Shown here piece by piece: positions 52,401-59,087 of a stretch of 64,000 nt of DNA (its first letter is position 1; each line of letters begins with the position of its first letter). The DNA lies in assembly GCA_951812995.1 (NCBI GenBank), contig CATOTD010000002.1, positions 627,468 to 691,467 of the forward strand, read 5' to 3'. Position numbers and translations under genes: made by a program. The notes under the pieces are model-generated. The model did no database searches and had not been told where the DNA came from. It saw only the letters and a list, made by a program, of their open reading frames with translations. The stretch comes from an uncultured Gammaproteobacteria bacterium (GTDB taxonomy: Bacteria; Pseudomonadota; Gammaproteobacteria; Eutrophobiales; Eutrophobiaceae).

Positions 52401-55400
52401 AACAGCTATACTGACATTGGCATCTGGCTCAGACGTTAATACCACACTAAACGTGTCTTGTGTCCCGGTCTCACTGACTGTGGTATCCCCATCCGTCTGC
52501 AAGATGGTAATGCCTGGCGCGTCATTGTCTGTAACAGTAACCGTTATCGTTTGACCAAACTGACCGTTATAATCCCCATCGGTGCTAACCGCATTGGCTA
52601 AGCTGATATCAACTTGTTGGTCACCATCGGCCACATCATCGTCTTGACCGGTGACGGTCACTGACTGGGCCACATGCCAGTTACCTACAGTAAAGGTCAA
52701 GGTGGCAGGTAATACCGTTGCCTCCCCCGCATCACTGCTGCTAACAGCTATACTGACATTGGCATCTGGCTCAGACGTTAATACCACACTAAACGTGTCT
52801 TGTGTTCCTCTCTCACTGACTGTGGTATCCCCATCCGTCTGCAAGATGGTAATGCCTGGCGCGTCATTGTCTGTAACAGTAACCGTTATCGTTTGACCAA
52901 ACTGACCGTTATAATCCCCATCGGTGCTAACCGCATTGGCTAAGCTGATATCAACTTGTTGGTCACCATCGGCCACATCATCGTCTTGACCGGTGACGGT
53001 CACTGACTGGGCCACATGCCAGTTAGTATCAGTAAAGGTCAAGGTGGCAGGTAATACCGTTGCCTCCCCCGCATCACTACTGCTAATACCAATCACGACA
53101 TCAGCGGTTGGTTGACTGCTCAAGAGCACGGTAAATGTGTCTTGTGTTCCTCTCTCACTGACTGTGGTATCCCCATCCGTCTGCAAGATGGTAATGCCTG
53201 GCGCGTCATTGTCTGTAACAGTAACCGTTATCGTTTGACCAAACTGACCGTTATAATCCCCATCGGTGCTAACCGCATTGGCTAAGCTGATATCAACTTG
53301 TTGGTCACCATCGGCCACATCATCGTCTTGACCGGTGACGGTCACTGACTGGGCCACATGCCAGTTAGTATCAGTAAAGGTCAAGGTGGCAGGTAATACC
53401 GTTGCCTCCCCCGCATCACTACTGCTAACAGCTATACTGACATTGGCATCTGGCTCAGACGTTAATACCACACTAAATGTGTCTTGTGTTCCGGTCTCAC
53501 TGACTGTGGTATCCCCATCCGTCTGCAAGATGGTAATGCCTGGCGCGTCATTGTCTGTAACAGTAACCGTTATCGTTTGACCAAACTGACCGTTATAATC
53601 CCCATCGGTGCTAACCGCATTGGCTAAGCTGATATCAACTTGTTGGTCACCATCGGCCACATCATCGTCTTGACCGGTGACGGTCACTGACTGGGCCACA
53701 TGCCAGTTACCTACAGTAAAGGTCAAGGTGGCAGGTAATACCGTTGCCTCCCCCGCATCACTGCTGCTAACAGCTATACTGACATTGGCATCTGGCTCAG
53801 ACGTTAATACCACACTAAACGTGTCTTGTGTTCCTCTCTCACTGACTGTGGTATCCCCATCCGTCTGCAAGATGGTAATGCCTGGCGCGTCATTGTCTGT
53901 AACAGTAACCGTTATCGTTTGACCAAACTGACCGTTATAATCCCCATCGGTGCTAACCGCATTGGCTAAGCTGATATCAACTTGTTGGTCACCATCGGCC
54001 ACATCATCGTCTTGACCGGTGACGGTCACTGACTGGGCCACATGCCAGTTAGTATCAGTAAAGGTCAAGGTGGCAGGTAATACCGTTGCCTCCCCCGCAT
54101 CACTGCTGCTAACAGCTATACTGACATTGGCATCTGGCTCAGACGTTAATACCACACTAAACGTGTCTTGTGTTCCTCTCTCACTGACTGTGGTATCCCC
54201 ATCCGTCTGCAAGATGGTAATGCCTGGCGCGTCATTGTCTGTAACAGTAACCGTTATCGTTTGACCAAACTGACCGTTATAATCCCCATCGGTGCTAACC
54301 GCATTGGCTAAGCTGATATCAACTTGTTGGTCACCATCGGCCACATCATCGTCTTGACCGGTGACGGTCACTGACTGGGCCACATGCCAGTTAGTATCAG
54401 TAAAGGTCAAGGTGGCAGGTAATACCGTTGCCTCCCCCGCATCACTACTGCTAACAGCTATACTGACATTGGCATCTGGCTCAGACGTTAATACCACACT
54501 AAACGTGTCTTGTGTCCCGGTCTCACTGACTGTGGTATCCCCATCCGTCTGCAAGACGGTAATGCCTGGCGCGTCATTGTCTGTAACAGTAACCGTTATC
54601 GTTTGACCAAACTGACCGTTATAATCCCCATCGGTGCTAACCGCATTGGCTAAGCTGATATCAACTTGTTGGTCACCATCGGCCACATCATCGTCTTGAC
54701 CGGTGACGGTCACTGACTGGGCCACATGCCAGTTACCTACAGTAAAGGTCAAGGTGGCAGGTAATACCGTTGCCTCCCCCGCATCACTGCTGCTAATACC
54801 AATCACGACATCAGCGGTTGGTTGACTACCCAATACCACTGTATAGTCTCCAGTGCTACCCTCATCAACCGTCAGTAATGCCCTTGATAGCCTGATGCCT
54901 GTATTGTCATCATCGGCAACACTGACATCAACATGGCTGCTAAACTTGCCCCCGTAATCCCCATCCGTACTAACCGCATTGGCTAAATTGATCTCTATCG
55001 CTTGCACTCCATCTGCAATATCATCATTAACACCAGTCACGGTGATAGTCTGTGGCCTATCCCAGTTGGTATCGGTAAAGGTCAAGGTGGCAGGTAATAC
55101 CGTTGCCTCCCCCGCATCACTACTGCTAATACCAATCACGACATCAGCGGTTGGTTGACTGCTCAAGAGCACGGTAAATGTGTCTTGTGTCCCGGTCTCG
55201 CTGACTTGAGTATCCCCACCGGTCTCGGTGACATCAACCCCAGCCGTATCATCATCTGTAACATGTACACCAACATCGGCTATCAGTACCCCGTCATAAC
55301 CACCGCCTGTAGCACGATGGGTAATCGTGACATCTCGATGTGTGCCATTGTCCTTATCATCATTAACACCGGTCACGGTGATGGTTTGGGGCGTATCCCA

Positions 55401-58400
55401 GTTGGTATCGGTAAAGGTCAAGCTGGCGGGTGTGAGCGTTGCAATACCCGCATCCCCACTCGTTGGGGTAATCGTGACATCGCCTGTTGGCTGACTACCC
55501 AATACCACTGTATAGTCTCCAGTGCTACCCTCATCAACCCTCAGTGATGCGCTTGATAGCCTGATGCCTGTATTGTCATCATCGGCAACACTGACATCAA
55601 CATGGCTGCTAAACTTGCCCCCGTAATCCCCATCCGTACTAACCGCATTGGCTAAATTGATCTCTATCGCTTGCACTCCATCTGCAATATCATCATTAAC
55701 ACCGGTGACGGTTACGATCTGTGGCCTATCCCAGTTGGTATCGGTAAAGGTCAAGCTGGCAGGTCCTACCGTTGCCTCGCCTGTATCACTACTGCTAATA
55801 CCAATCACAACATCGGCATCTGGCTCAGACGTTAATACCACGCTAAACGTGTCTTGTGTCCCGGTCTCGCTGACTTGAGTATCCCCACCGGTCTCGGTGA
55901 CATCAACCCCAGCCGTATCATCATCTGTAACATGTACACCAACATCGGCTATCAGTACCCCGTCATAACCACCGCCTGTAGCACGATGGGTAATCGTGAC
56001 ATCTCGATGTGTGCCATTGTCCTTATCATCATTAACACCGGTCACGGTGATGGTTTGGGGCGTATCCCAGTTGGTATCGGTAAAGGTCAAGCTGGCGGGT
56101 GTGAGCGTTGCAATGTCCGCATCCCCACTCGTTGGGGTAATCGTGACATCGCCTGTTGGCTGACTACCCAATACCACTGTATAGTCTCCAGTGCTACCCT
56201 CATCAACCCTCAGTAATGCGTTTGATAGCCTGATGCCTGTATTGTCATCATCGGCAACACTGACATCAACATGGCTGCTAAACTTGCCCCCGTAATCAAC
56301 ATCCGTACTAACCGCATTGGCTAAATTGATCTCTATCGCTTGCACTCCATCTGCAATATCATCATTAATACCAGTCACGGTGATGGTCTGTGGCCTATCC
56401 CAGTTGGTATCGGTAAAGGTCAAAGTAGCAGGTCCTACCGTTGCCTCGCCTGTATCACTACTGCTAATACCAATCACAACATCGGCATCTGGCTCAGACG
56501 TTAATACCACACTAAATGTGTCTTGTGTCCCTCCCTCGCTGACTTGAGTATCCCCACCGGTCTCGGTGACATCAACCCCAGCCGTATCATCATCTGTAAC
56601 ATGCACATCAACATCGGCTATCAGTACCCCGTCATAACCACCGCCTGTAGCACGATGGGTAATCGTGACATCTCGATGTGTGCCATTGTCCTTATCATCA
56701 TTAACACCGGTCACGGTGATGGTTTGGGGCGTATCCCAGTTGGTATCGGTAAAGGTCAAGCTGGCGGGTGTGAGCGTTGCAATGTCCGCATCCCCACTTG
56801 TTGGGGTAATCGTGACATCGCCTGTTGGCTGACTACCCAATACCACTGTATAGTCTCCAGTGCTACCCTCATCAACCGTCAGTAATGCCCTTGATAGCCT
56901 GATGCCTGTATTGTCATCATCGGCAACACTGACATCAACATGGCTGCTAAACTTGCCCCCGTAATCAACATCCGTACTAACCGCATTGGCTAAATTGATC
57001 TCTATCGCTTGCACTCCATCGGCAATATCATCATTAACACCGGTCACGGTTACGATCTGTGGCCTATCCCAGTTGGTATCGGTAAAGGTCAAAGTAGCAG
57101 GTCCTACCGTTGCCTCGCCTGTATCACTACTGCTAATACCAATCACAACATCGGCATCTGGCTCAGACGTTAATACCACACTAAATGTGTCTTGTGTCCC
57201 TCCCTCGCTGACTTGAGTATCCCCACCGGTCTCGGTGACATCAACCCCAGCCGTATCATCATCTGTAACATGCACATCAACATCGGCTATCAGTACCCCG
57301 TCATAACCACCGCCAACAGCACGATGGGTAATCGTGACATCTCGATGTGTGCCATTGTCCTTATCATCATTAACACCGGTCACGGTGATGGTTTGGGGCG
57401 TATCCCAGTTGGTATCGGTAAAGGTCAAGCTGGCGGGTGTGAGCGTTGCAATACCCGCATCCCCACTCGTTGGGGTAATCGTGACATCGCCTGTTGGCTG
57501 ACTACCCAATACCACTGTATAGTCTCCAGTGCTACCCTCATCAACCCTCAGTGATGCGCTTGATAGCCTGATGCCTGTATTGTCATCATCGGCAACACTG
57601 ACATCAACATGGCTGCTAAACTTGCCCCCGTAATCCCCATCCGTACTAACCGCATTGGCTAAATTGATCTCTATCGCTTGCACTCCATCTGCAATATCAT
57701 CATTAACACCGGTGACGGTTACGATCTGTGGCCTATCCCAGTTGGTATCGGTAAAGGTCAAGCTGGCAGGTCCTACCGTTGCCTCGCCTGTATCACTACT
57801 GCTAATACCAATCACAACATCGGCATCTGGCTCAGACGTTAATACCACGCTAAACGTGTCTTGTGTCCCGGTCTCGCTGACTTGAGTATCCCCACCGGTC
57901 TCGGTGACATCAACCCCAGCCGTATCATCATCTGTAACATGTACATCAACATCGGCTATCAGTACCCCGTCATAACCACCGCCAACAGCACGATGGGTAA
58001 TCGTGACATCTCGATGTGTGCCATTGTCCTTATCATCATTAACACCGGTCACGGTGATGGTTTGGGGCGTATCCCAGTTGGTATCGGTAAAGGTCAAGCT
58101 GGCGGGTGTGAGCGTTGCAATGTCCGCATCCCCACTCGTTGGGGTAATCGTGACATCGCCTGTTGGCTGACTACCCAATACCACTGTATAGTCTCCAGTG
58201 CTACCCTCATCAACCCTCAGTAATGCGTTTGATAGCCTGATGCCTGTATTGTCATCATCGGCAACACTGACATCAACATGGCTGCTAAACTTGCCCCCGT
58301 AATCAACATCCGTACTAACCGCATTGGCTAAATTGATCTCTATCGCTTGCACTCCATCTGCAATATCATCATTAATACCAGTCACGGTGATGGTCTGTGG

Positions 58401-59087
58401 CCTATCCCAGTTGGTATCGGTAAAGGTCAAAGTAGCAGGTCCTACCGTTGCCTCGCCTGTATCACTACTGCTAATACCAATCACAACATCGGCATCTGGC
58501 TCAGACGTTAATACCACGCTAAACGTGTCTTGTGTCCCTCTCTCGCTGACTTGAGTATCCCCACCGGTCTCGGTGACATCAACCCCAGCCGTATCATCAT
58601 CTGTAACATGCACATCAACATCGGCTATCAGTACCCCGTCATAACCACCGCCTGTAGCACGATGGGTAATCGTGACATCTCGATGTGTGCCATTGTCCTT
58701 ATCATCATTAACACCGGTCACGGTGATGGTTTGGGGCGTATCCCAGTTGGTATCGGTAAAGGTCAAGCTGGCGGGTGTGAGCGTTGCAATACCCGCATCC
58801 CCACTCGTTGGGGTAATCGTGACATCGCCTGTTGGCTGACTACCCAATACCACTGTATAGTCTCCAGTGCTACCCTCATCAATCGTCAAGGCATCGGTTG
58901 ATATATTGACGCTTGGCACGAAAGGCGTACCTGTAACCTCGGCCGAGACTGGCCCATTCACCCCATTAACATCAACCGCTCGCAGTTTTAAGGTGTATGG
59001 CGTATTGTTGTTTAAGCCAGTCAGTACATAGCTATTTGCATTAACCCCCTCTGGGTGGCTATTATAATTCGCTGCCATTTTTTCCAT
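37419..59087 (-). CDS. Giant repetitive surface protein: Calx-beta-like repeats and autotransporter barrel (main frame)
   Basis: The open frame covers 7,222 codons from 59087, but the real N-terminus lies upstream in another frame (59021-60181); joined, about 7,587 residues. In order: the second half of a fibronectin-III-like domain ('YVLTGLNNNTPYTLKLRAVD'), six 223-residue double repeats, 46 repeats of 114 residues with Calx-beta-type Asp-rich ends ('VTVTDNDAP', 'QDDDVADGDQQ'), a linker, and from about 'SLWGNGAYEQL' a ~340-residue outer-membrane beta-barrel ending 'DLRLQW' before TAG. The barrel predicts outer-membrane insertion and surface display of the repeats, perhaps as a calcium-dependent adhesin. 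Passengers of this fold are unusual for classical autotransporters. Function is inferred from architecture only. Confidence 0.85.
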   Translation of the reverse strand: MEKMAANYNSHPEGVNANSYVLTGLNNNTPYTLKLRAVDVNGVNGPVSAEVTGTPFVPSVNISTDALTIDEGSTGDYTVVLGSQPTGDVTITPTSGDAGIATLTPASLTFTDTNWDTPQTITVTGVNDDKDNGTHRDVTITHRATGGGYDGVLIADVDVHVTDDDTAGVDVTETGGDTQVSERGTQDTFSVVLTSEPDADVVIGISSSDTGEATVGPATLTFTDTNWDRPQTITVTGINDDIADGVQAIEINLANAVSTDVDYGGKFSSHVDVSVADDDNTGIRLSNALLRVDEGSTGDYTVVLGSQPTGDVTITPTSGDADIATLTPASLTFTDTNWDTPQTITVTGVNDDKDNGTHRDVTITHRAVGGGYDGVLIADVDVHVTDDDTAGVDVTETGGDTQVSETGTQDTFSVVLTSEPDADVVIGISSSDTGEATVGPASLTFTDTNWDRPQIVTVTGVNDDIADGVQAIEINLANAVSTDGDYGGKFSSHVDVSVADDDNTGIRLSSASLRVDEGSTGDYTVVLGSQPTGDVTITPTSGDAGIATLTPASLTFTDTNWDTPQTITVTGVNDDKDNGTHRDVTITHRAVGGGYDGVLIADVDVHVTDDDTAGVDVTETGGDTQVSEGGTQDTFSVVLTSEPDADVVIGISSSDTGEATVGPATLTFTDTNWDRPQIVTVTGVNDDIADGVQAIEINLANAVSTDVDYGGKFSSHVDVSVADDDNTGIRLSRALLTVDEGSTGDYTVVLGSQPTGDVTITPTSGDADIATLTPASLTFTDTNWDTPQTITVTGVNDDKDNGTHRDVTITHRATGGGYDGVLIADVDVHVTDDDTAGVDVTETGGDTQVSEGGTQDTFSVVLTSEPDADVVIGISSSDTGEATVGPATLTFTDTNWDRPQTITVTGINDDIADGVQAIEINLANAVSTDVDYGGKFSSHVDVSVADDDNTGIRLSNALLRVDEGSTGDYTVVLGSQPTGDVTITPTSGDADIATLTPASLTFTDTNWDTPQTITVTGVNDDKDNGTHRDVTITHRATGGGYDGVLIADVGVHVTDDDTAGVDVTETGGDTQVSETGTQDTFSVVLTSEPDADVVIGISSSDTGEATVGPASLTFTDTNWDRPQIVTVTGVNDDIADGVQAIEINLANAVSTDGDYGGKFSSHVDVSVADDDNTGIRLSSASLRVDEGSTGDYTVVLGSQPTGDVTITPTSGDAGIATLTPASLTFTDTNWDTPQTITVTGVNDDKDNGTHRDVTITHRATGGGYDGVLIADVGVHVTDDDTAGVDVTETGGDTQVSETGTQDTFTVLLSSQPTADVVIGISSSDAGEATVLPATLTFTDTNWDRPQTITVTGVNDDIADGVQAIEINLANAVSTDGDYGGKFSSHVDVSVADDDNTGIRLSRALLTVDEGSTGDYTVVLGSQPTADVVIGISSSDAGEATVLPATLTFTVGNWHVAQSVTVTGQDDDVADGDQQVDISLANAVSTDGDYNGQFGQTITVTVTDNDAPGITVLQTDGDTTVSETGTQDTFSVVLTSEPDANVSIAVSSSDAGEATVLPATLTFTDTNWHVAQSVTVTGQDDDVADGDQQVDISLANAVSTDGDYNGQFGQTITVTVTDNDAPGITILQTDGDTTVSERGTQDTFSVVLTSEPDANVSIAVSSSDAGEATVLPATLTFTDTNWHVAQSVTVTGQDDDVADGDQQVDISLANAVSTDGDYNGQFGQTITVTVTDNDAPGITILQTDGDTTVSERGTQDTFSVVLTSEPDANVSIAVSSSDAGEATVLPATLTFTVGNWHVAQSVTVTGQDDDVADGDQQVDISLANAVSTDGDYNGQFGQTITVTVTDNDAPGITILQTDGDTTVSETGTQDTFSVVLTSEPDANVSIAVSSSDAGEATVLPATLTFTDTNWHVAQSVTVTGQDDDVADGDQQVDISLANAVSTDGDYNGQFGQTITVTVTDNDAPGITILQTDGDTTVSERGTQDTFTVLLSSQPTADVVIGISSSDAGEATVLPATLTFTDTNWHVAQSVTVTGQDDDVADGDQQVDISLANAVSTDGDYNGQFGQTITVTVTDNDAPGITILQTDGDTTVSERGTQDTFSVVLTSEPDANVSIAVSSSDAGEATVLPATLTFTVGNWHVAQSVTVTGQDDDVADGDQQVDISLANAVSTDGDYNGQFGQTITVTVTDNDAPGITILQTDGDTTVSETGTQDTFSVVLTSEPDANVSIAVSSSDAGEATVLPATLTFTDTNWHVAQSVTVTGQDDDVADGDQQVDISLANAVSTDGDYNGQFGQTITVTVTDNDAPGITILQTDGDTTVSERGTQDTFSVVLTSEPDANVSIAVSNSDAGEATVLPATLTFTVGNWHVAQSVTVTGQDDDVADGDQQVDISLANAVSTDGDYNGQFGQTITVTVTDNDAPGITILQTDGDTTVSETGTQDTFTVLLSSQPTADVVIGISSSDAGEATVLPATLTFTDTNWHVAQSVTVTGQDDDVADGDQQVDISLANAVSTDGDYNGQFGQTITVTVTDNDAPGITILQTDGDTTVSERGTQDTFSVVLTSEPDANVSIAVSSSDAGEATVLPATLTFTVGNWHVAQSVTVTGQDDDVADGDQQVDISLANAVSTDGDYNGQFGQTITVTVTDNDAPGITILQTDGDTTVSETGTQDTFTVLLSSQPTADVVIGISSSDAGEATVLPATLTFTDTNWHVAQSVTVTGQDDDVADGDQQVDISLANAVSTDGDYNGQFGQTITVTVTDNDAPGITILQTDGDTTVSETGTQDTFSVVLTSEPDANVSIAVSSSDAGEATVLPATLTFTVGNWHVAQSVTVTGQDDDVADGDQQVDISLANAVSTDGDYNGQFGQTITVTVTDNDAPGITILQTDGDTTVSETGTQDTFTVLLSSQPTADVVIGISSSDAGEATVLPATLTFTDTNWHVAQSVTVTGQDDDVADGDQQVDISLANAVSTDGDYNGQFGQTITVTVTDNDAPGITILQTDGDTTVSERGTQDTFSVVLTSEPDANVSIAVSSSDAGEATVLPATLTFTVGNWHVAQSVTVTGQDDDVADGDQQVDISLANAVSTDGDYNGQFGQTITVTVTDNDAPGITVLQTDGDTTVSETGTQDTFTVLLSSQPTADVVIGISSSDAGEATVLPATLTFTDTNWHVAQSVTVTGQDDDVADGDQQVDISLANAVSTDGDYNGQFGQTITVTVTDNDAPGITILQTDGDTTVSERGTQDTFSVVLTSEPDANVSIAVSSSDAGEATVLPATLTFTDTNWHVAQSVTVTGQDDDVADGDQQVDISLANAVSTDGDYNGQFGQTITVTVTDNDAPGITILQTDGDTTVSERGTQDTFSVVLTSEPDANVSIAVSSSDAGEATVLPATLTFTVGNWHVAQSVTVTGQDDDVADGDQQVDISLANAVSTDGDYNGQFGQTITVTVTDNDAPGITILQTDGDTTVSETGTQDTFTVLLSSQPTADVVIGISSSDAGEATVLPATLTFTDTNWHVAQSVTVTGQDDDVADGDQQVDISLANAVSTDGDYNGQFGQTITVTVTDNDAPGITILQTDGDTTVSERGTQDTFSVVLTSEPDANVSIAVSSSDAGEATVLPATLTFTVGNWHVAQSVTVTGQDDDVADGDQQVDISLANAVSTDGDYNGQFGQTITVTVTDNDAPGITILQTDGDTTVSETGTQDTFSVVLTSEPDANVSIAVSSSDAGEATVLPATLTFTVGNWHVAQSVTVTGQDDDVADGDQQVDISLANAVSTDGDYNGQFGQTITVTVTDNDAPGITILQTDGDTTVSERGTQDTFSVVLTSEPDANVSIAVSSSDAGEATVLPATLTFTVGNWHVAQSVTVTGQDDDVADGDQQVDISLANAVSTDGDYNGQFGQTITVTVTDNDAPGITILQTDGDTTVSETGTQDTFTVLLSSQPTADVVIGISSSDAGEATVLPATLTFTDTNWHVAQSVTVTGQDDDVADGDQQVDISLANAVSTDGDYNGQFGQTITVTVTDNDAPGITILQTDGDTTVSERGTQDTFSVVLTSEPDANVSIAVSSSDAGEATVLPATLTFTVGNWHVAQSVTVTGQDDDVADGDQQVDISLANAVSTDGDYNGQFGQTITVTVTDNDAPGITILQTDGDTTVSETGTQDTFTVLLSSQPTADVVIGISSSDAGEATVLPATLTFTDTNWHVAQSVTVTGQDDDVADGDQQVDISLANAVSTDGDYNGQFGQTITVTVTDNDAPGITILQTDGDTTVSETGTQDTFSVVLTSEPDANVSIAVSSSDAGEATVLPATLTFTDTNWHVAQSVTVTGQDDDVADGDQQVDISLANAVSTDGDYNGQFGQTITVTVTDNDAPGITILQTDGDTTVSETGTQDTFSVVLTSEPDANVSIAVSSSDAGEATVLPATLTFTDTNWHVAQSVTVTGQDDDVADGDQQVDISLANAVSTDGDYNGQFGQTITVTVTDNDAPGITILQTDGDTTVSERGTQDTFSVVLTSEPDANVSIAVSSSDAGEATVLPATLTFTVGNWHVAQSVTVTGQDDDVADGDQQVDISLANAVSTDGDYNGQFGQTITVTVTDNDAPGITILQTDGDTTVSERGTQDTFSVVLTSEPDANVSIAVSSSDAGEATVLPATLTFTDTNWHVAQSVTVTGQDDDVADGDQQVDISLANAVSTDGDYNGQFGQTITVTVTDNDAPGITILQTDGDTTVSERGTQDTFSVVLTSEPDANVSIAVSSSDAGEATVLPATLTFTVGNWHVAQSVTVTGQDDDVADGDQQVDISLANAVSTDGDYNGQFGQTITVTVTDNDAPGITILQTDGDTTVSETGTQDTFSVVLTSEPDANVSIAVSSSDAGEATVLPATLTFTDTNWHVAQSVTVTGQDDDVADGDQQVDISLANAVSTDGDYNGQFGQTITVTVTDNDAPGITILQTDGDTTVSETGTQDTFSVVLTSEPDANVSIAVSSSDAGEATVLPATLTFTDTNWHVAQSVTVTGQDDDVADGDQQVDISLANAVSTDGDYNGQFGQTITVTVTDNDAPGITILQTDGDTTVSERGTQDTFSVVLTSEPDANVSIAVSSSDAGEATVLPATLTFTVGNWHVAQSVTVTGQDDDVADGDQQVDISLANAVSTDGDYNGQFGQTITVTVTDNDAPGITILQTDGDTTVSERGTQDTFSVVLTSEPDANVSIAVSSSDAGEATVLPATLTFTDTNWHVAQSVTVTGQDDDVADGDQQVDISLANAVSTDGDYNGQFGQTITVTVTDNDAPGITILQTDGDTTVSERGTQDTFSVVLTSEPDANVSIAVSSSDAGEATVLPATLTFTVGNWHVAQSVTVTGQDDDVADGDQQVDISLANAVSTDGDYNGQFGQTITVTVTDNDAPGITILQTDGDTTVSETGTQDTFSVVLTSEPDANVSIAVSSSDAGEATVLPATLTFTDTNWHVAQSVTVTGQDDDVADGDQQVDISLANAVSTDGDYNGQFGQTITVTVTDNDAPGITILQTDGDTTVSETGTQDTFTVLLSSQPTADVVIGISSSDAGEATVLPATLTFTDTNWHVAQSVTVTGQDDDVADGDQQVDISLANAVSTDGDYNGQFGQTITVTVTDNDAPGITILQTDGDTTVSETGTQDTFTVLLSSQPTADVVIGISSSDAGEATVLPATLTFTDTNWDRPQTITVTGVNDDIADGVQAIEINLANAVSTDGDYGGKFSSHVDVSVADDDNTGIRLSRALLTVDEGSTGDYTVVLGSQPTADVVIGISSSDAGEATVLPATLTFTVGNWHVAQSVTVTGQDDDVADGDQQVDISLANAVSTDGDYNGQFGQTITVTVTDNDAPGITVLQTDGDTTVSETGTQDTFSVVLTSEPDANVSIAVSSSDAGEATVLPATLTFTDTNWHVAQSVTVTGQDDDVADGDQQVDISLANAVSTDGDYNGQFGQTITVTVTDNDAPGITILQTDGDTTVSERGTQDTFSVVLTSEPDANVSIAVSSSDAGEATVLPATLTFTDTNWHVAQSVTVTGQDDDVADGDQQVDISLANAVSTDGDYNGQFGQTITVTVTDNDAPGITILQTDGDTTVSERGTQDTFSVVLTSEPDANVSIAVSSSDAGEATVLPATLTFTVGNWHVAQSVTVTGQDDDVADGDQQVDISLANAVSTDGDYNGQFGQTITVTVTDNDAPGITILQTDGDTTVSETGTQDTFSVVLTSEPDANVSIAVSSSDAGEATVLPATLTFTDTNWHVAQSVTVTGQDDDVADGDQQVDISLANAVSTDGDYNGQFGQTITVTVTDNDAPGITILQTDGDTTVSERGTQDTFSVVLTSEPDANVSIAVSSSDAGEATVLPATLTFTDTNWHVAQSVTVTGQDDDVADGDQQVDISLANAVSTDGDYNGQFGQTITVTVTDNDAPGITILQTDGDTTVSETGTQDTFTVLLSSQPTADVVIGISSSDAGEATVLPATLTFTDTNWHVAQSVTVTGQDDDVADGDQQVDISLANAVSTDGDYNGQFGQTITVTVTDNDAPGITILQTDGDTTVSERGTQDTFSVVLTSEPDANVSIAVSSSDAGEATVLPATLTFTVGNWHVAQSVTVTGQDDDVADGDQQVDISLANAVSTDGDYNGQFGQTITVTVTDNDAPGITILQTDGDTTVSERGTQDTFSVVLTSEPDANVSIAVSSSDAGEATVLPATLTFTDTNWHVAQSVTVTGQDDDVADGDQQVDISLANAVSTDGDYNGQFGERIAIEVIDDDTATRDMSRIDKAIAPQMIKAMAGMVKSAVLNRMDEISASSAQPQRLNLNGQNAFLPWLQSNQQALQEGTVSWRQQLLNSGFSISLAELAKLGNPDTPAHDISHDVSLWGNGAYEQLSNTKRDDVQWDGEIVSAIIGIDKRHDNGLLLGASLNWSKATIDYMDTNGDMNQAGDYESTLTSIHPYVNWKMANNSHLWMIGGYGEGEITVTESGKKRNSDSRLVQFSIGGDMELLSQSDNPSDSLRVKLQTSVNQFDVHGYREELIEGLTYVTYQTRLSLEAKHTFMLYNGNTLMPSLEFGLRDDSGDGQTGHGSEMVIGMRYNDAVTGSRTKLQWRRLLTHSSGLEEWGVSGLLTLQARNRLGLSLEMQSAYGDTENTLLVDDIAASPVNPVIDNQVQKQDYQLNHQMTLGYGLATMNGRALLTPYTKMQFTGSERNYRFGARWQHKTGIDWGIVGGHHAQKDKPANNSIEIDLRLQW
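38870..54790 (-). repeat. 342-bp (114-residue) tandem repeat array, 46 units
   Basis: The landmark 'NWHVAQSVTVTGQ' recurs at exact 342-bp spacing: 9 units from 38980 to 41716 and 37 units from 42391 to 54703, interrupted by one 333-bp hybrid unit near 41790-42130. Units are almost identical at DNA level and differ mainly at three cassette positions: SERG or SETG; 'SVVLTSEPDANVSIAV' or 'TVLLSSQPTADVVIGI'; DTNW or VGNW. Confidence 0.93.
54790..58880 (-). repeat. 669-bp (223-residue) double-repeat array, six units
   Basis: Each unit pairs a module starting 'VDEGSTGDYTVVLGSQPTGD' with one starting 'GVDVTETGGDTQVSE'. Spacing is exactly 669 bp. The variants at the unit start, NALL, SASL and RALL, recur in the same order twice, so three units (2,007 bp) form a higher-order period. 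The last unit grades into the 342-bp array through a hybrid module. Confidence 0.92.

Noticed and set aside
38980..54606. Dozens of 81-codon plus-strand open frames at 342-bp spacing
   Set aside because: They are antisense shadows of the 114-residue repeat. They recur only because the repeat recurs and have no ribosome-binding site.
38870..58880. Possible CRISPR array because of regular spacing
   Set aside because: Units are 342 or 669 bp, lie fully inside one reading frame and have no short repeat/unique spacer pattern.
55155..58901. Plus-strand open frames of 76-130 codons at 669-bp spacing
   Set aside because: Antisense shadows of the 223-residue repeats, rich in Cys/Ile patterns produced by the reverse complement of Asp/Thr codons.
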